The position numbers and the translations under genes were made by a program. A DNA stretch of 49,429 bases from Henriciella sp. (GTDB lineage: Bacteria > Pseudomonadota > Alphaproteobacteria > Caulobacterales > Hyphomonadaceae), in assembly GCA_021776655.1 (NCBI GenBank), contig JAJFFK010000036.1, forward strand, positions 1 through 49,429, written 5' to 3'. Under the pieces are notes generated by a model. The model ran no database searches. It was given only the letters and a program-made list of their open reading frames with translations, and was not told the origin of the DNA. This document shows positions 7,486-18,376 of the stretch, piece after piece (position 1 is the stretch's first letter; each line of letters opens with the position of its first letter).

Positions 7486-8931
7486 TCATTGATCGAACTC
7501 ATACGCGGCGGCGAGGGCGGCGGCTTTTTTCAGGGCATTGGCTTTGTGCAGGGTCTCGTCGAACTCGTATTGCGGGTTGCTGTCGAGGACGACACCGCCG
7601 CCAGCTTGAATGTGAAGCTGGCCATCTTTCAGAACAGCCGTGCGCAGAGCGATACAGGTGTCGAGGTCGCCGTTCCAGCCGAAATAGCCGATGCCGCCGC
7701 CATAGATCCCGCGCCGCGATTGTTCCAGCTCGTTGATAATCTGCATCGCTCGTATTTTCGGCGCGCCTGAGACCGTCCCAGCGGGCAGGCCAGCGAGCAG
7801 GGCGTCAACACTGTCGAGCCCCTCACGCAGGTCGCCCTCGACCTGCGACACGATGTGCATGACGTGGCTGTAGCGCTCGACGATGAAGCTCTCTGTGACT
7901 TCGACACTGCCATAGGCGGCGACGCGGCCAACATCATTGCGGCCAAGATCAAGCAGCATCAAATGTTCAGCCATCTCCTTGTGATCCGCGAGCAGGTCGG
8001 CGGCGCGGTTTGCATCTTCTACCGGATTACCAGATCGCGGACGTGTACCCGCAATCGGGCGGATCGCGACGCGGCCATCGCGCACCCGCACCAGGATTTC
8101 CGGGCTCGACCCGATCAGGCGCACAGCGCCAAGGTTCATATGGAACATGAAGGCGGATGGGTTGAGGCGGCGCAGGGCGCGGTACAGGCTGATGCTTTGG
8201 CGCTTGTACGGGGCCGAGAAACGCTGCGACGGTACGACCTGAAAGATGTCGCCTGCCTTGATATAGGTCCGCGCCGTATCGACCATCTCGAAATACTGGT
8301 CTTTGGTCGTGTTGGAGGTGAACTCCAGTTCTTCGGGTTGACCTTCGCGCGGGCTTAGCGGCGGCGGTCTTTCGAGGCGGCTTTCGACCTTGTCGAGCAG
8401 GGCATTGGCGCTGGCCGCGTCGCCCGGCGCATGGCGGCCGATCAGGATCAGCTGCTGGTAGAGATGATCAAACACCAGAACGACACCAGGAATGACCAGC
8501 AGAACCTCGGGCACATCAAGATCGTCGCGGCCCGTGATCTCAACCGGTTCAACGTGCTGGATCATGTCATAGCCGACATAGCCGAACGCGCCGCTGGCCA
8601 TTGGCGGCAGGTCTTCCTCGCCACTGATTTCGGCCCGACCCAGGTCGGCGAAATGGCGTAAGGCGTCTATCGCGGTTCCGTCGAATTGTGTCGTCTCTGC
8701 GAAATCAACATCTGAGGCTATCTCACCAACACTGTCCTTGATCCGCATCCAGGCCAGTGGGTGCAGACCGATAAAGGAATAGCGCCCCAGGCGCTCGCCG
8801 CCATGGATCGACTCAAACAGAAACGAACCGGGCGTATCGGCGCCCAGTTTCATCATTGCCGATACCGGCGTTTCCAGATCCCCAGGCCTGCGTCGAACGA
8901 TCAATTGATCTCGGGGCGAGCCTGACATCAT
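7486..8931 (-). CDS. trpE: Anthranilate synthase component I
   Basis: It converts chorismate and ammonia (from TrpG) to anthranilate. The 481 residues comprise an N-terminal regulatory region and a chorismate-binding domain from about residue 215. Markers are FQVVPSQRFS, the IAGTRPRSG segment, LGRNDVGRV, AGTVSGAPKIRAM and the IQAGGGVVLDS end. The ATG (8929-8931) overlaps the ppiD stop codon in an ATGA arrangement, so translation is probably coupled to ppiD. No leader peptide or attenuator is possible directly upstream because ppiD occupies that DNA. Confidence 0.96.
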   Translation of the reverse strand: MMSGSPRDQLIVRRRPGDLETPVSAMMKLGADTPGSFLFESIHGGERLGRYSFIGLHPLAWMRIKDSVGEIASDVDFAETTQFDGTAIDALRHFADLGRAEISGEEDLPPMASGAFGYVGYDMIQHVEPVEITGRDDLDVPEVLLVIPGVVLVFDHLYQQLILIGRHAPGDAASANALLDKVESRLERPPPLSPREGQPEELEFTSNTTKDQYFEMVDTARTYIKAGDIFQVVPSQRFSAPYKRQSISLYRALRRLNPSAFMFHMNLGAVRLIGSSPEILVRVRDGRVAIRPIAGTRPRSGNPVEDANRAADLLADHKEMAEHLMLLDLGRNDVGRVAAYGSVEVTESFIVERYSHVMHIVSQVEGDLREGLDSVDALLAGLPAGTVSGAPKIRAMQIINELEQSRRGIYGGGIGYFGWNGDLDTCIALRTAVLKDGQLHIQAGGGVVLDSNPQYEFDETLHKANALKKAAALAAAYEFDQ

Positions 8932-10826
8932 TGTTGCGGTACGATGCTGCTCTTGTAAGACGCCAATGCTGCTTCGTTTATTTTGAGGTCTGTTTCACCC
9001 TGAATGCCGGCAAAGAAGGCCTGAAACAGGTCACTGGAAAGGTCGTTTTGCACTGTGCTGGCCGAGCCTTGGCTGAGCAAAGCCAGCGCTTCGGTGGGTG
9101 TGCGATTGATCTCTGTGACCTGCATGATCACATAAGCATCGGCGGAGGCGCGTGCCGTCAGGATATCACCTGTCCGTTTGGCATTGAACAGGCCACGGAT
9201 TAAAACAGCAGGCAGGTTGGCCTGAGCGGTCACGCGCGTGAGCGGTGCGGGCAGGGACTGAACGTCGCTGACATATTCGGCGGCGGCCAAAGCCAGCGTC
9301 TGGTCACCCGATGCAATGGCGCGTTCGATGTCGGCGGCTGTTTCTTGCAATTGCGCCGCAGCTTTGTCCTGCATCCAGACGGCTGTCAGGATCTCGCGCA
9401 CTTCCTCGAAGGCAGGTGCGCGTTCGGGCACGATGCGATCAACCCGGCCCATCCAGGTCACTTCCTCGTCGCCGAGGCGCTCTGTTGTGCCGCCTTCAGG
9501 ACGCCCGAAGATCTTTTGGATAAGCTCAGGTGCCTCAAGCAGGACTGTGGACCGGGTGCCTTGCTCTGATAGCCCGCTCTGATCAACCGGTGCAAAGGTC
9601 AGAACTGGAACGCCAAGATCGAGGCCGATCGATTCCAGATCAGCTCCTGTGCCGATCAGATCGTCGAAGCGAGGCACGGCTTCGTAGTAAAGCCCGATTG
9701 CCTGTTCGCGGGCGAGGTCGTCAAAAATCTCCGCTTTGACAAGTTCGAACGCGACCTCATCACCTGGAATAATGTCTTCCAGGCGAATAATGGTCCATAC
9801 GTTGTCAATCGGTTGCGGCCCGTAAATACCACCGGTCAGAGAGCCACGCTGGAAGACTTGTTCGGACAAGCGTTGATTGCCAATCGCCTCCTGACGGCCA
9901 GTTCGTTCCTGAACTGAGGAGAGACCGTCCAGGGTATCGGGTTGTGCGCCACCTGCGATTCGGCCAAGCGCGGCGCGGGCGGACGCTTCATCGGCAAAAT
10001 TGAATTCAGTGAACCGGCGCGAATCCGGTCCCGTATAGCGCTCGGCTTTGTAGGCTTGGTAGAACGCCTCGACATCCTCGTCAGTGACATCGGCTTGCGA
10101 CAGGAAATCGTCTGGGCTTATGCGGATGAGGCTGATCTGGCGACGCTCCGGTTCACGCAAGGCGGCGGCGCGTTCCTCGAACATCGCGGTTAAGTCTTCG
10201 TCCGTTGGGTCGTTGATAGCGGGCAATTGTGACTTTGACAGGATGAACCAGTCGGCATTGCGCTGTTCATTGGCAAAGGCGGCTTCGATCCGGGCCAGCG
10301 TGCCCGGCGCCTTGAGCGCGGCGTCTGGCAAAGCGAGCAGACGATTGATCGTCAACTGCTTCTCCAGGTCATCCTGATAGCCAGCCGGACTAAGCCGGTT
10401 GTCATCCAGCAGCGCGGCGTAGCGTGTGGGATCGAAGACACCCGTCGTATCAAGAAAAATCGGGGTTGTTGTAATTTCAGCTTTAACAGCGTCCTTGGTC
10501 GCAGTGAGACCGACTGAATCGGCATATGCGCGCAAGGCCAGGTTGGTCAGTTCGCGCTGGAACAATTGATCTATCAGACCGCTGTCCAAAGCTTGCTCTT
10601 TGGTGATTGAGCGGTCGCGCTCATCGCGCTGGCTGCGCAGTGCTAGCTCCACAGTGGTGTCAAACTGCTGGACCGAAATCTTTTTGTTTCCAGCCCCAAC
10701 AAGGTTCTTGCCAAGGCCCCCGCCAAACACATCGGTGACGCCCCAGGCCGCCATTGCGGCGATCAAAAGCAAGAATAAAAGTCCGGCGGCTTTGGTCCGG
10801 AGCAGGGCGCGCATCATGGTGAGCAT
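8928..10826 (-). CDS. ppiD: PpiD-like membrane-anchored peptidyl-prolyl isomerase (SurA/PpiC family)
   Basis: This predicted periplasmic folding factor is held in the inner membrane. The 632 residues start with a short basic stretch and one membrane segment (about 13-32), then a SurA-type N-terminal chaperone domain with [29 protein letters not shown], a central parvulin-like region (about 220-370) and a helical C-terminal part. The parvulin core looks weak by eye, as is usual for PpiD, where isomerase activity can be lost while chaperone activity stays. It is the first gene of a leftward unit with trpE and is divergent from tpiA across 85 bp. Confidence 0.88.
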   Translation of the reverse strand: MLTMMRALLRTKAAGLLFLLLIAAMAAWGVTDVFGGGLGKNLVGAGNKKISVQQFDTTVELALRSQRDERDRSITKEQALDSGLIDQLFQRELTNLALRAYADSVGLTATKDAVKAEITTTPIFLDTTGVFDPTRYAALLDDNRLSPAGYQDDLEKQLTINRLLALPDAALKAPGTLARIEAAFANEQRNADWFILSKSQLPAINDPTDEDLTAMFEERAAALREPERRQISLIRISPDDFLSQADVTDEDVEAFYQAYKAERYTGPDSRRFTEFNFADEASARAALGRIAGGAQPDTLDGLSSVQERTGRQEAIGNQRLSEQVFQRGSLTGGIYGPQPIDNVWTIIRLEDIIPGDEVAFELVKAEIFDDLAREQAIGLYYEAVPRFDDLIGTGADLESIGLDLGVPVLTFAPVDQSGLSEQGTRSTVLLEAPELIQKIFGRPEGGTTERLGDEEVTWMGRVDRIVPERAPAFEEVREILTAVWMQDKAAAQLQETAADIERAIASGDQTLALAAAEYVSDVQSLPAPLTRVTAQANLPAVLIRGLFNAKRTGDILTARASADAYVIMQVTEINRTPTEALALLSQGSASTVQNDLSSDLFQAFFAGIQGETDLKINEAALASYKSSIVPQQ

Positions 10827-10911
10827 TTGGGTCGGCCTCGTTTGGGTCGCTTGTGTCAGTCACCACAGCTTGCTAGGCGAGCAGGATAACTTGTTCAAGA
10901 TAGGGACTGGC

Positions 10912-11658
10912 ATGGTTAGAACATTGATTGCAGGAAACTGGAAGATGAATGGACTAAAATCCGCACTTTCAGAGGTTGAACTTGTCAACGCAAAGCTGAA
11001 CCAGCTGCCGGATAAAGCTGATATTTTGCTGTGTCCACCCGCGACTTTGGTGTGTGCGATGGCGGCGGTCGCTGGGCCGCGTTTGAAAATTGGCGGCCAA
11101 ACCTGCCACACAGCTGAGTCTGGCGCACATACCGGCGATGTCTCTGCGCAGATGCTGGCCGATGCCGGGGCGTCTTATGTGATTGTTGGTCATTCAGAGC
11201 GCCGCGCTGATCATGCTGAAACAGACAGCGTGGTCGCCGCGCAAGCTGAAGCCGCGCTTGGCGCTGGGCTTGTGCCGATCATCTGTGTAGGTGAAACCCT
11301 CGACCAGCGTGAAGCTGGAGCGACGGCGCAGGTCATTACCGATCAATTGTCCGGGTCATTGCCGGATGCGCTGACCGGCGCGAATTTTGTTGTCGCCTAT
11401 GAACCGGTCTGGGCGATCGGCACTGGCAAGGTCGCCTCGATTGAGCAAATTGAGGCCGTGCATACAGCTATTCGCGCGCTCTTGAGCGCCCGCTTTGGTG
11501 ACCAGGGGGCTGGCACGCCAATCCTGTATGGTGGCTCAATGAAACCGGGGAATGCGGCGGAAATTCTTGGCGTCAATGACGTCAATGGCGGCCTGATCGG
11601 TGGGGCGAGCTTGAAGGCGAGTGATTTTGTCGCCATCTATGAAGCGGCTATCGCATAA
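10912..11658 (+). CDS. tpiA: Triosephosphate isomerase
   Basis: It interconverts dihydroxyacetone phosphate and glyceraldehyde 3-phosphate. The length of 248 residues is standard. Catalytic Lys11 lies in AGNWKMNG, His94 in IVGHSERR and Glu164 in [11 protein letters not shown]; the phosphate loop is YGGSMKPGN and GLIGGASL closes the barrel. Although the frame is open further upstream, the ATG at 10912 is chosen because it gives the family N-terminus and has an AGGGA ribosome site at 10902-10906. The 85 bp shared with ppiD must hold both promoters; I cannot assign boxes with confidence. Confidence 0.97.
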   Translation: MVRTLIAGNWKMNGLKSALSEVELVNAKLNQLPDKADILLCPPATLVCAMAAVAGPRLKIGGQTCHTAESGAHTGDVSAQMLADAGASYVIVGHSERRADHAETDSVVAAQAEAALGAGLVPIICVGETLDQREAGATAQVITDQLSGSLPDALTGANFVVAYEPVWAIGTGKVASIEQIEAVHTAIRALLSARFGDQGAGTPILYGGSMKPGNAAEILGVNDVNGGLIGGASLKASDFVAIYEAAIA

Positions 11659-11748
11659 GCGGTCTGAATTTGGACTGGCGCTAAGGGGTTGGCGAGAGCA
11701 AAATTAACGCGTATTGCCCGCGAATTGAATCTGCAGGAACCTGATTAA

Positions 11749-12207
11749 ATGACCGTTATTCTCGTCGCCCATATTCTTGTGTCTCTGGTATTGATTGTCG
11801 TTGTCCTGATGCAGCGGTCTGAAGGCGGCGCATTGGGAATTGGTGGCGGTGGCGGCGGCGGGGCTGGTGGCGGTCTGATGTCAGGGCGCGGTGTTGCGGG
11901 CGCACTGGTGCGAACAACGATTGTTTTTGGCGCCATCTTTTTCGTGACCAGTCTGGTCATGACGACAATTGCGACCAGGAATGATCGCGGCGGGATTACC
12001 GAAATTCAGGAAGAGCTGAACGAAGATTTTGGCACGCGGACCGAGGATGGCGGACTGAACATCGAAGGTCTGGGTAATGTGCGTGATCCCGATATCACGA
12101 TATCTGATGATCCGCTTGCAACCCCTTCTGCTGACCCGATTGTCGAACCGGGAACTGAGCCTGCCATCGAAGACGGCACCAGCGATCCACTCGCTGATCC
12201 ACAGTAA
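11749..12207 (+). CDS. secG: Preprotein translocase subunit SecG
   Basis: This small inner-membrane subunit of the SecYEG channel supports protein export. The first membrane segment (about 1-19) is followed by LMQRSEGGALGIGGG, a glycine-rich loop, and a second membrane segment near 50-72; this two-helix layout with a central glycine run is diagnostic. The tail to residue 152 is acidic and Pro/Asp-rich, longer than in E. coli SecG, as is common in alphaproteobacteria. The order tpiA-secG-pyrG is conserved in that class. Confidence 0.94.
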   Translation: MTVILVAHILVSLVLIVVVLMQRSEGGALGIGGGGGGGAGGGLMSGRGVAGALVRTTIVFGAIFFVTSLVMTTIATRNDRGGITEIQEELNEDFGTRTEDGGLNIEGLGNVRDPDITISDDPLATPSADPIVEPGTEPAIEDGTSDPLADPQ

Positions 12208-12243
12208 AATTTCCCAATCGCGCCGTTTCCCCTATCGGGATAG

Positions 12244-13905
<1,662 letters not shown>

Positions 13906-13990
13906 GCCCTTGCGCGAAATATAACGCGGCGGTATACGCCCGATTTGAATTTAACAGGGCATGTGCCCTCGACCAGACGGATTTGAGACA

Positions 13991-14173
13991 ATGGCTGTCC
14001 CCAAGAGTAAGATTTCAACGTCACGCCGTGGCATGCGCCGGTCGCATGATCGCCTGAAGGGCAATACATTTATCGAAGACGCAGAGAGCGGCGAACTGCG
14101 CCGTCCACATCATATTGACCTGAAAACCGGCATGTATCGCGGTAGACAAATCCTTGAGCCAAAGGACGACTAG
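13991..14173 (+). CDS. rpmF: 50S ribosomal protein L32
   Basis: At 60 residues it has the typical L32 N-terminus [20 protein letters not shown] and is strongly basic. The alphaproteobacterial form has no zinc-binding cysteines, as here. The ATG at 13991 is preferred over one 30 bases upstream because the family begins with MAVPK. It follows pyrG by 85 bp and is followed by a terminator. Confidence 0.97.
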   Translation: MAVPKSKISTSRRGMRRSHDRLKGNTFIEDAESGELRRPHHIDLKTGMYRGRQILEPKDD

Positions 14174-14201
14174 AGGTCTGATTGGACGACAAGATTTCAA
14201 G

Positions 14202-14236
14202 AAACCCTCGTCAGAAATGGCGGGGGTTTTCTCTTG
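14202..14236 (+). terminator. Rho-independent terminator after rpmF
   Basis: A 9-bp stem (14202-14210 with 14221-14229, one G-U pair) with a 10-base loop is followed by a T-rich run. It starts about 30 bases beyond the rpmF stop codon and closes the tpiA-secG-pyrG-rpmF direction. Confidence 0.8.
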
Positions 14237-14328
14237 TGTGGCTGACATTGGCTTCCCTTGCGGATAGTTTACAAGCGCCCGCGACAGGCTCAAACTTCGT
14301 CCAAACGGGGCCCAAACGGGAGAGTGTC

Positions 14329-14931
14329 ATGGCCGCGCGCCGGACCAAACCGCAGGACGACCTGATCAGCGATATGGTGACTCTACAGGCGCACGGCGTG
14401 CCAATTGATGATGAGGAATTGCGCACCAATCTTCAGTCGCTGCTTGTCGGCGGCAATCTGACCACCACAGACCTGATCGGCAACGGCGTTTGGTTGTTGC
14501 TGACCCACCCGGATGAATTGGCCAAGCTGAAAGCAGAGTCCAGCCTCGCCTCTGCGATGGTTGAGGAAGTATTGCGCTATGAATCACCGGTTGCGATGAC
14601 GTCGCGCGTGATGTCAGAGGATCGTGATCTGGCGGGGTGCCCGATGCAGCACAGCCAGTCGGTTTTCACGTCGCTGCATGCGGCTAATCGTGACGCGGCG
14701 GTGTTTGAGCAACCGGATCAGTTCAATATCACCCGCGAAAAAGTCTCACATGTCGCCTTTGGCGGCGGACCGCACACCTGTATTGGCGCCCCATTGGCGC
14801 GGATTGAGGCGCGCCGGGCGTTTTCGCTGCTGTTTGAGAAGTATCCGAATATGCGTCTTGCCGAACAGGATCTAACCTGGCGTGCGTTGCCCTTCTTTCG
14901 CGGCCTGGAAACGCTGATCGTCGAGGTTTAG
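14329..14931 (+). pseudogene. Cytochrome P450, C-terminal half only
   Basis: The 200 residues match the second half of a bacterial P450: an AARRTKPQDDLIS linker, an I-helix VGGNLTTTDLIG, the ExxR motif in EEVLRYESP and the haem loop FGGGPHTCIGAPLARIE. Roughly the first 200 residues (substrate-recognition and B-G helices) are absent. The DNA upstream contains the rpmF terminator and no P450 sequence in any frame that I can see. A GGGAGAG site precedes the ATG at 14329, so a short protein could be made, but it could not bind substrate as a normal P450. It is not a close copy of the CYP153 gene in this window. Confidence 0.8.
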
Positions 14932-14967
14932 GCTCAGGACCTGTTTGATAGAAGGATTTTTTTAGGT

Positions 14968-15061
14968 GTCATTCCGGCCTTGAGCCGGGACCCAGTGACT
15001 CCAGGTGCAGTTATTGTGGTGCTGGGTCCCGGATAAACGCTTACGCATTTTCCGGGATGAC
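14968..15061. repeat. Nested palindromic repeat (GTCATyCCGG...CCGGGATGAC)
   Basis: The outer arms GTCATTCCGG and CCGGGATGAC and the inner arms GCCGGGACCCAG (14984-14995) and CTGGGTCCCGG (15022-15032) form nested hairpins downstream of the P450 relic and of hemB. A related copy is at 44267-44351 and a half copy at 21734-21772. It could serve as a two-way transcription stop. Confidence 0.8.
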
Positions 15062-15097
15062 AAATAAAATACCGCCAAACAAAAAAACAGATATGCG

Positions 15098-16141
<1,044 letters not shown>

Positions 16142-16168
16142 TCAAGCTGCGTGCGGACGAACGGGCCA

Positions 16169-16753
16169 TCAAGTTGTTTTGCGCATTCGAAACAGGGGAC
16201 GGCGGACCTTGCGGCGCATGAAGCAGCGTTTTGTGACATCCATGAAGGGCCGCTGCGCCGCCTCAATTTCGCGCATGAAAGGGTCGAGCTTTTCAGGTCG
16301 TATCTCGCGAAATCCGACCGAGGCATAGAATGGCCCGTTCCAGGGCAGATCCCGAAACGTTGACAGCGTAACATCTGGCAAGCCGCGATATTCAGTGTCT
16401 TTCAGTATCCGCAAGACCAGCGCCCGCCCGATTCCCTGCTTGCCATGCTCTGGGTGTACGCTGACCTGATCGAGATAGAGGCCCGCTCCGCGCAGGCTGG
16501 TCAGGATGAAACCAACAGCCTTGTCATCATTATCACGCGCGACAAACACATGATCACCGAGCATGGCAGTCTCAAAAACATCCGCTGGAACATGGTCATC
16601 CAGCGCGTCCTCATTGATCAGTCCGGTCGCAGCAAATAGCTCGGACGCAGCCTTGTCGACTTCTATCAGTGCCGGAATATCGCCGTGCACTGCGGTCGTA
16701 ATCGAGTAGCCTTCTGGAAGTGCAAGCATTGACGGACTGATCTCCTGTGGCAT
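16169..16753 (-). CDS. GNAT-family N-acetyltransferase
   Basis: This 194-residue protein has a GNAT acetyl-CoA fold. Motif A reads LDQVSVHPEHGKQGIGRALV at about 95-114, with the Q/R-x-x-G-x-G pyrophosphate loop in KQGIGRA, followed by FYASVGF, the usual motif B aromatic turn. The last 35 residues are rich in Arg/Lys and unusual for the family. It may be transcribed with hemB. The acceptor (protein, antibiotic or small amine) cannot be told from sequence. Confidence 0.85.
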   Translation of the reverse strand: MPQEISPSMLALPEGYSITTAVHGDIPALIEVDKAASELFAATGLINEDALDDHVPADVFETAMLGDHVFVARDNDDKAVGFILTSLRGAGLYLDQVSVHPEHGKQGIGRALVLRILKDTEYRGLPDVTLSTFRDLPWNGPFYASVGFREIRPEKLDPFMREIEAAQRPFMDVTKRCFMRRKVRRPLFRMRKTT

Positions 16754-16791
16754 TGGTCAGCGCAATTAGACCTAACTGGAGCGAAAAGCCA

Positions 16792-17928
16792 ATGACGCGA
16801 CTGACGGAAGAACAAGTCATGATTCAGGACATGGCGAAACGCTTTGCCGCAGATCGCCTCGCGCCGTTCACCGCTGAATGGGACGAGACCAAACACTTCC
16901 CCATCGACGTCATCCGCGACAGCGCCGAGCTTGGCTTTGCTGGCATCTATACCAGCGAGGCAGGTGGCGGCGCTGAGCTGTCGCGCTTCGACGCGGTGCT
17001 GATCTTTGAACAGCTGTCTTATGGCGACGTCTCTACTGCAGCGTTTATTTCGATCCACAATATGGCGACCCGCATGGTTGATCAGTTTGGCTCCGATGAT
17101 CAGCGCGCCGATTGGGTGACGCGCCTGACCAGTATGCAGCTGATCGCCAGCTATTGCTTGACTGAACCGGGTTCAGGCTCTGATGCCGCCGCGCTGAAAA
17201 CCACGGCTGTACGTGACGGCGACGCGTACGTGCTCAATGGCTCTAAACAGTTCATTTCCGGGGCAGGGGTGTCGGACGTGTACGTTGTCATGGCCCGCAC
17301 AGGCGAAGACGGCGCGCGCGGCATTTCGACTTTCATCATCGAAAAAGACACGCCGGGCCTGTCTTTTGGCGCGAATGAGAAGAAAATGGGTTGGAACAGT
17401 CAACCGACCGCGCAAGTGATCTTTGACGATGTATGCGTGCCCGCCGCCAACCGGATCGGCGAAGAGGGTCACGGCTTCAAATTCGCCATGGCAGGCTTGG
17501 ATGGTGGACGTTTGAACATCGCCGCCTGTTCGCTCGGCGGGGCACAACGCGCGCTCGATAAGGCCGTCGAATACGCCAAGGAACGCCAGCAATTTGGCAG
17601 AGCCATCGCTGATTTCCAAGCCATACAGTTCAAACTCGCCGATATGGAAACCGAGCTTAGCGCGGCGCGCGTCATGCTCTATGAAGCGGCGCAAAAACTC
17701 GACGCCAAAGCGCCTGATGCGACAAGATGGTGCGCGATGGCCAAGCGCTTTGTGACAGATACCGGCTTCAAAGCCGCCAATGACGCCCTGCAAATCTTCG
17801 GCGGCTACGGCTACCTCGCCGATTACGGTGTGGAACAAATCGTCCGCGACCTAAGAGTGCACCAAATCCTGGAAGGCACGAATGAGATTATGCGGGTGAT
17901 TATTAGTAGGGACATGCTCAGGGGGTAG
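16792..17928 (+). CDS. Acyl-CoA dehydrogenase, isobutyryl-CoA dehydrogenase-like
   Basis: An FAD-dependent dehydrogenase of 378 residues that introduces an alpha-beta double bond in short or branched acyl-CoA. It has the CLTEPGSGSDAA flavin segment, the FGRAIADFQAIQF helix, the IFGGYGYLADYGVEQ motif and LEGTNEIMR, where the first Glu is the usual position of the catalytic base in this subgroup. The HQILEGTNEIMR ending resembles isobutyryl-CoA dehydrogenases of valine breakdown. The start at 16792 (MTRLTEEQ) is preferred over GTG at 16747 because of the GGAG site at 16778. It is divergent from the GNAT gene. Confidence 0.9.
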   Translation: MTRLTEEQVMIQDMAKRFAADRLAPFTAEWDETKHFPIDVIRDSAELGFAGIYTSEAGGGAELSRFDAVLIFEQLSYGDVSTAAFISIHNMATRMVDQFGSDDQRADWVTRLTSMQLIASYCLTEPGSGSDAAALKTTAVRDGDAYVLNGSKQFISGAGVSDVYVVMARTGEDGARGISTFIIEKDTPGLSFGANEKKMGWNSQPTAQVIFDDVCVPAANRIGEEGHGFKFAMAGLDGGRLNIAACSLGGAQRALDKAVEYAKERQQFGRAIADFQAIQFKLADMETELSAARVMLYEAAQKLDAKAPDATRWCAMAKRFVTDTGFKAANDALQIFGGYGYLADYGVEQIVRDLRVHQILEGTNEIMRVIISRDMLRG

Positions 17929-18040
17929 GGCTTTGGGCTACTTGTGGTCGATAGTGGACGTTTGGCGCATCTGATTATGCGATAGTTCAACGATATGGGT
18001 AATTGATGAAGACGGGTTGGCGCTAGACTGACTTCACCCT

Positions 18041-18265
18041 TTAAAGCGATCGAGCCACGCGAAATCCAAAAACGTTGAGGCGTCTGTTGGGATCATATTC
18101 TAACCGATACGCGTTGCGGAGGTCCTGCCGAGAATCGATCCAAGCACCACTTCGCAAGACGCCATTTTCGCAACACGACTGATTGATTTTTGCAGGCAAT
18201 ATTCTCTGCGTTGCAAAGTTACCCAAGCGCCAATCCCCGCCAAAGGATTCGGTGGCGATGCCCGC
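18041..18265 (-). pseudogene. Relic of a formylglycine-generating-enzyme-like (SUMF1 domain) gene
   Basis: Read on the - strand, the last about 40 codons match the FGE-sulfatase domain end: VLRSGAWIDSRQDLRNAYRL, then a conserved-looking GFRVARSL before the TAA at 18041-18043. A second piece, AGIATESFGGDW, looks like the AGTTTPYSFGD region, but the residues normally between the two are almost absent and a TAA lies just upstream at 18266-18268. The stretch 17929-18376 holds no other gene; this relic is all that I see in it. Confidence 0.65.
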
Positions 18266-18376
18266 TTAGACGCCGCAAGAGGACTCCCCCTCGACGGGCC
18301 CCCCCAACACATCCCCTGTCAATTCTCACCGGCACTGATAAGCTGGTGAAAATCTGATTCCTGGGGAGGGAGCACC

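Noticed and set aside
10600-10911. Longer N-terminus for triosephosphate isomerase
   Set aside because: The added part is antisense to ppiD and has no family similarity; the enzyme starts normally at 10912.
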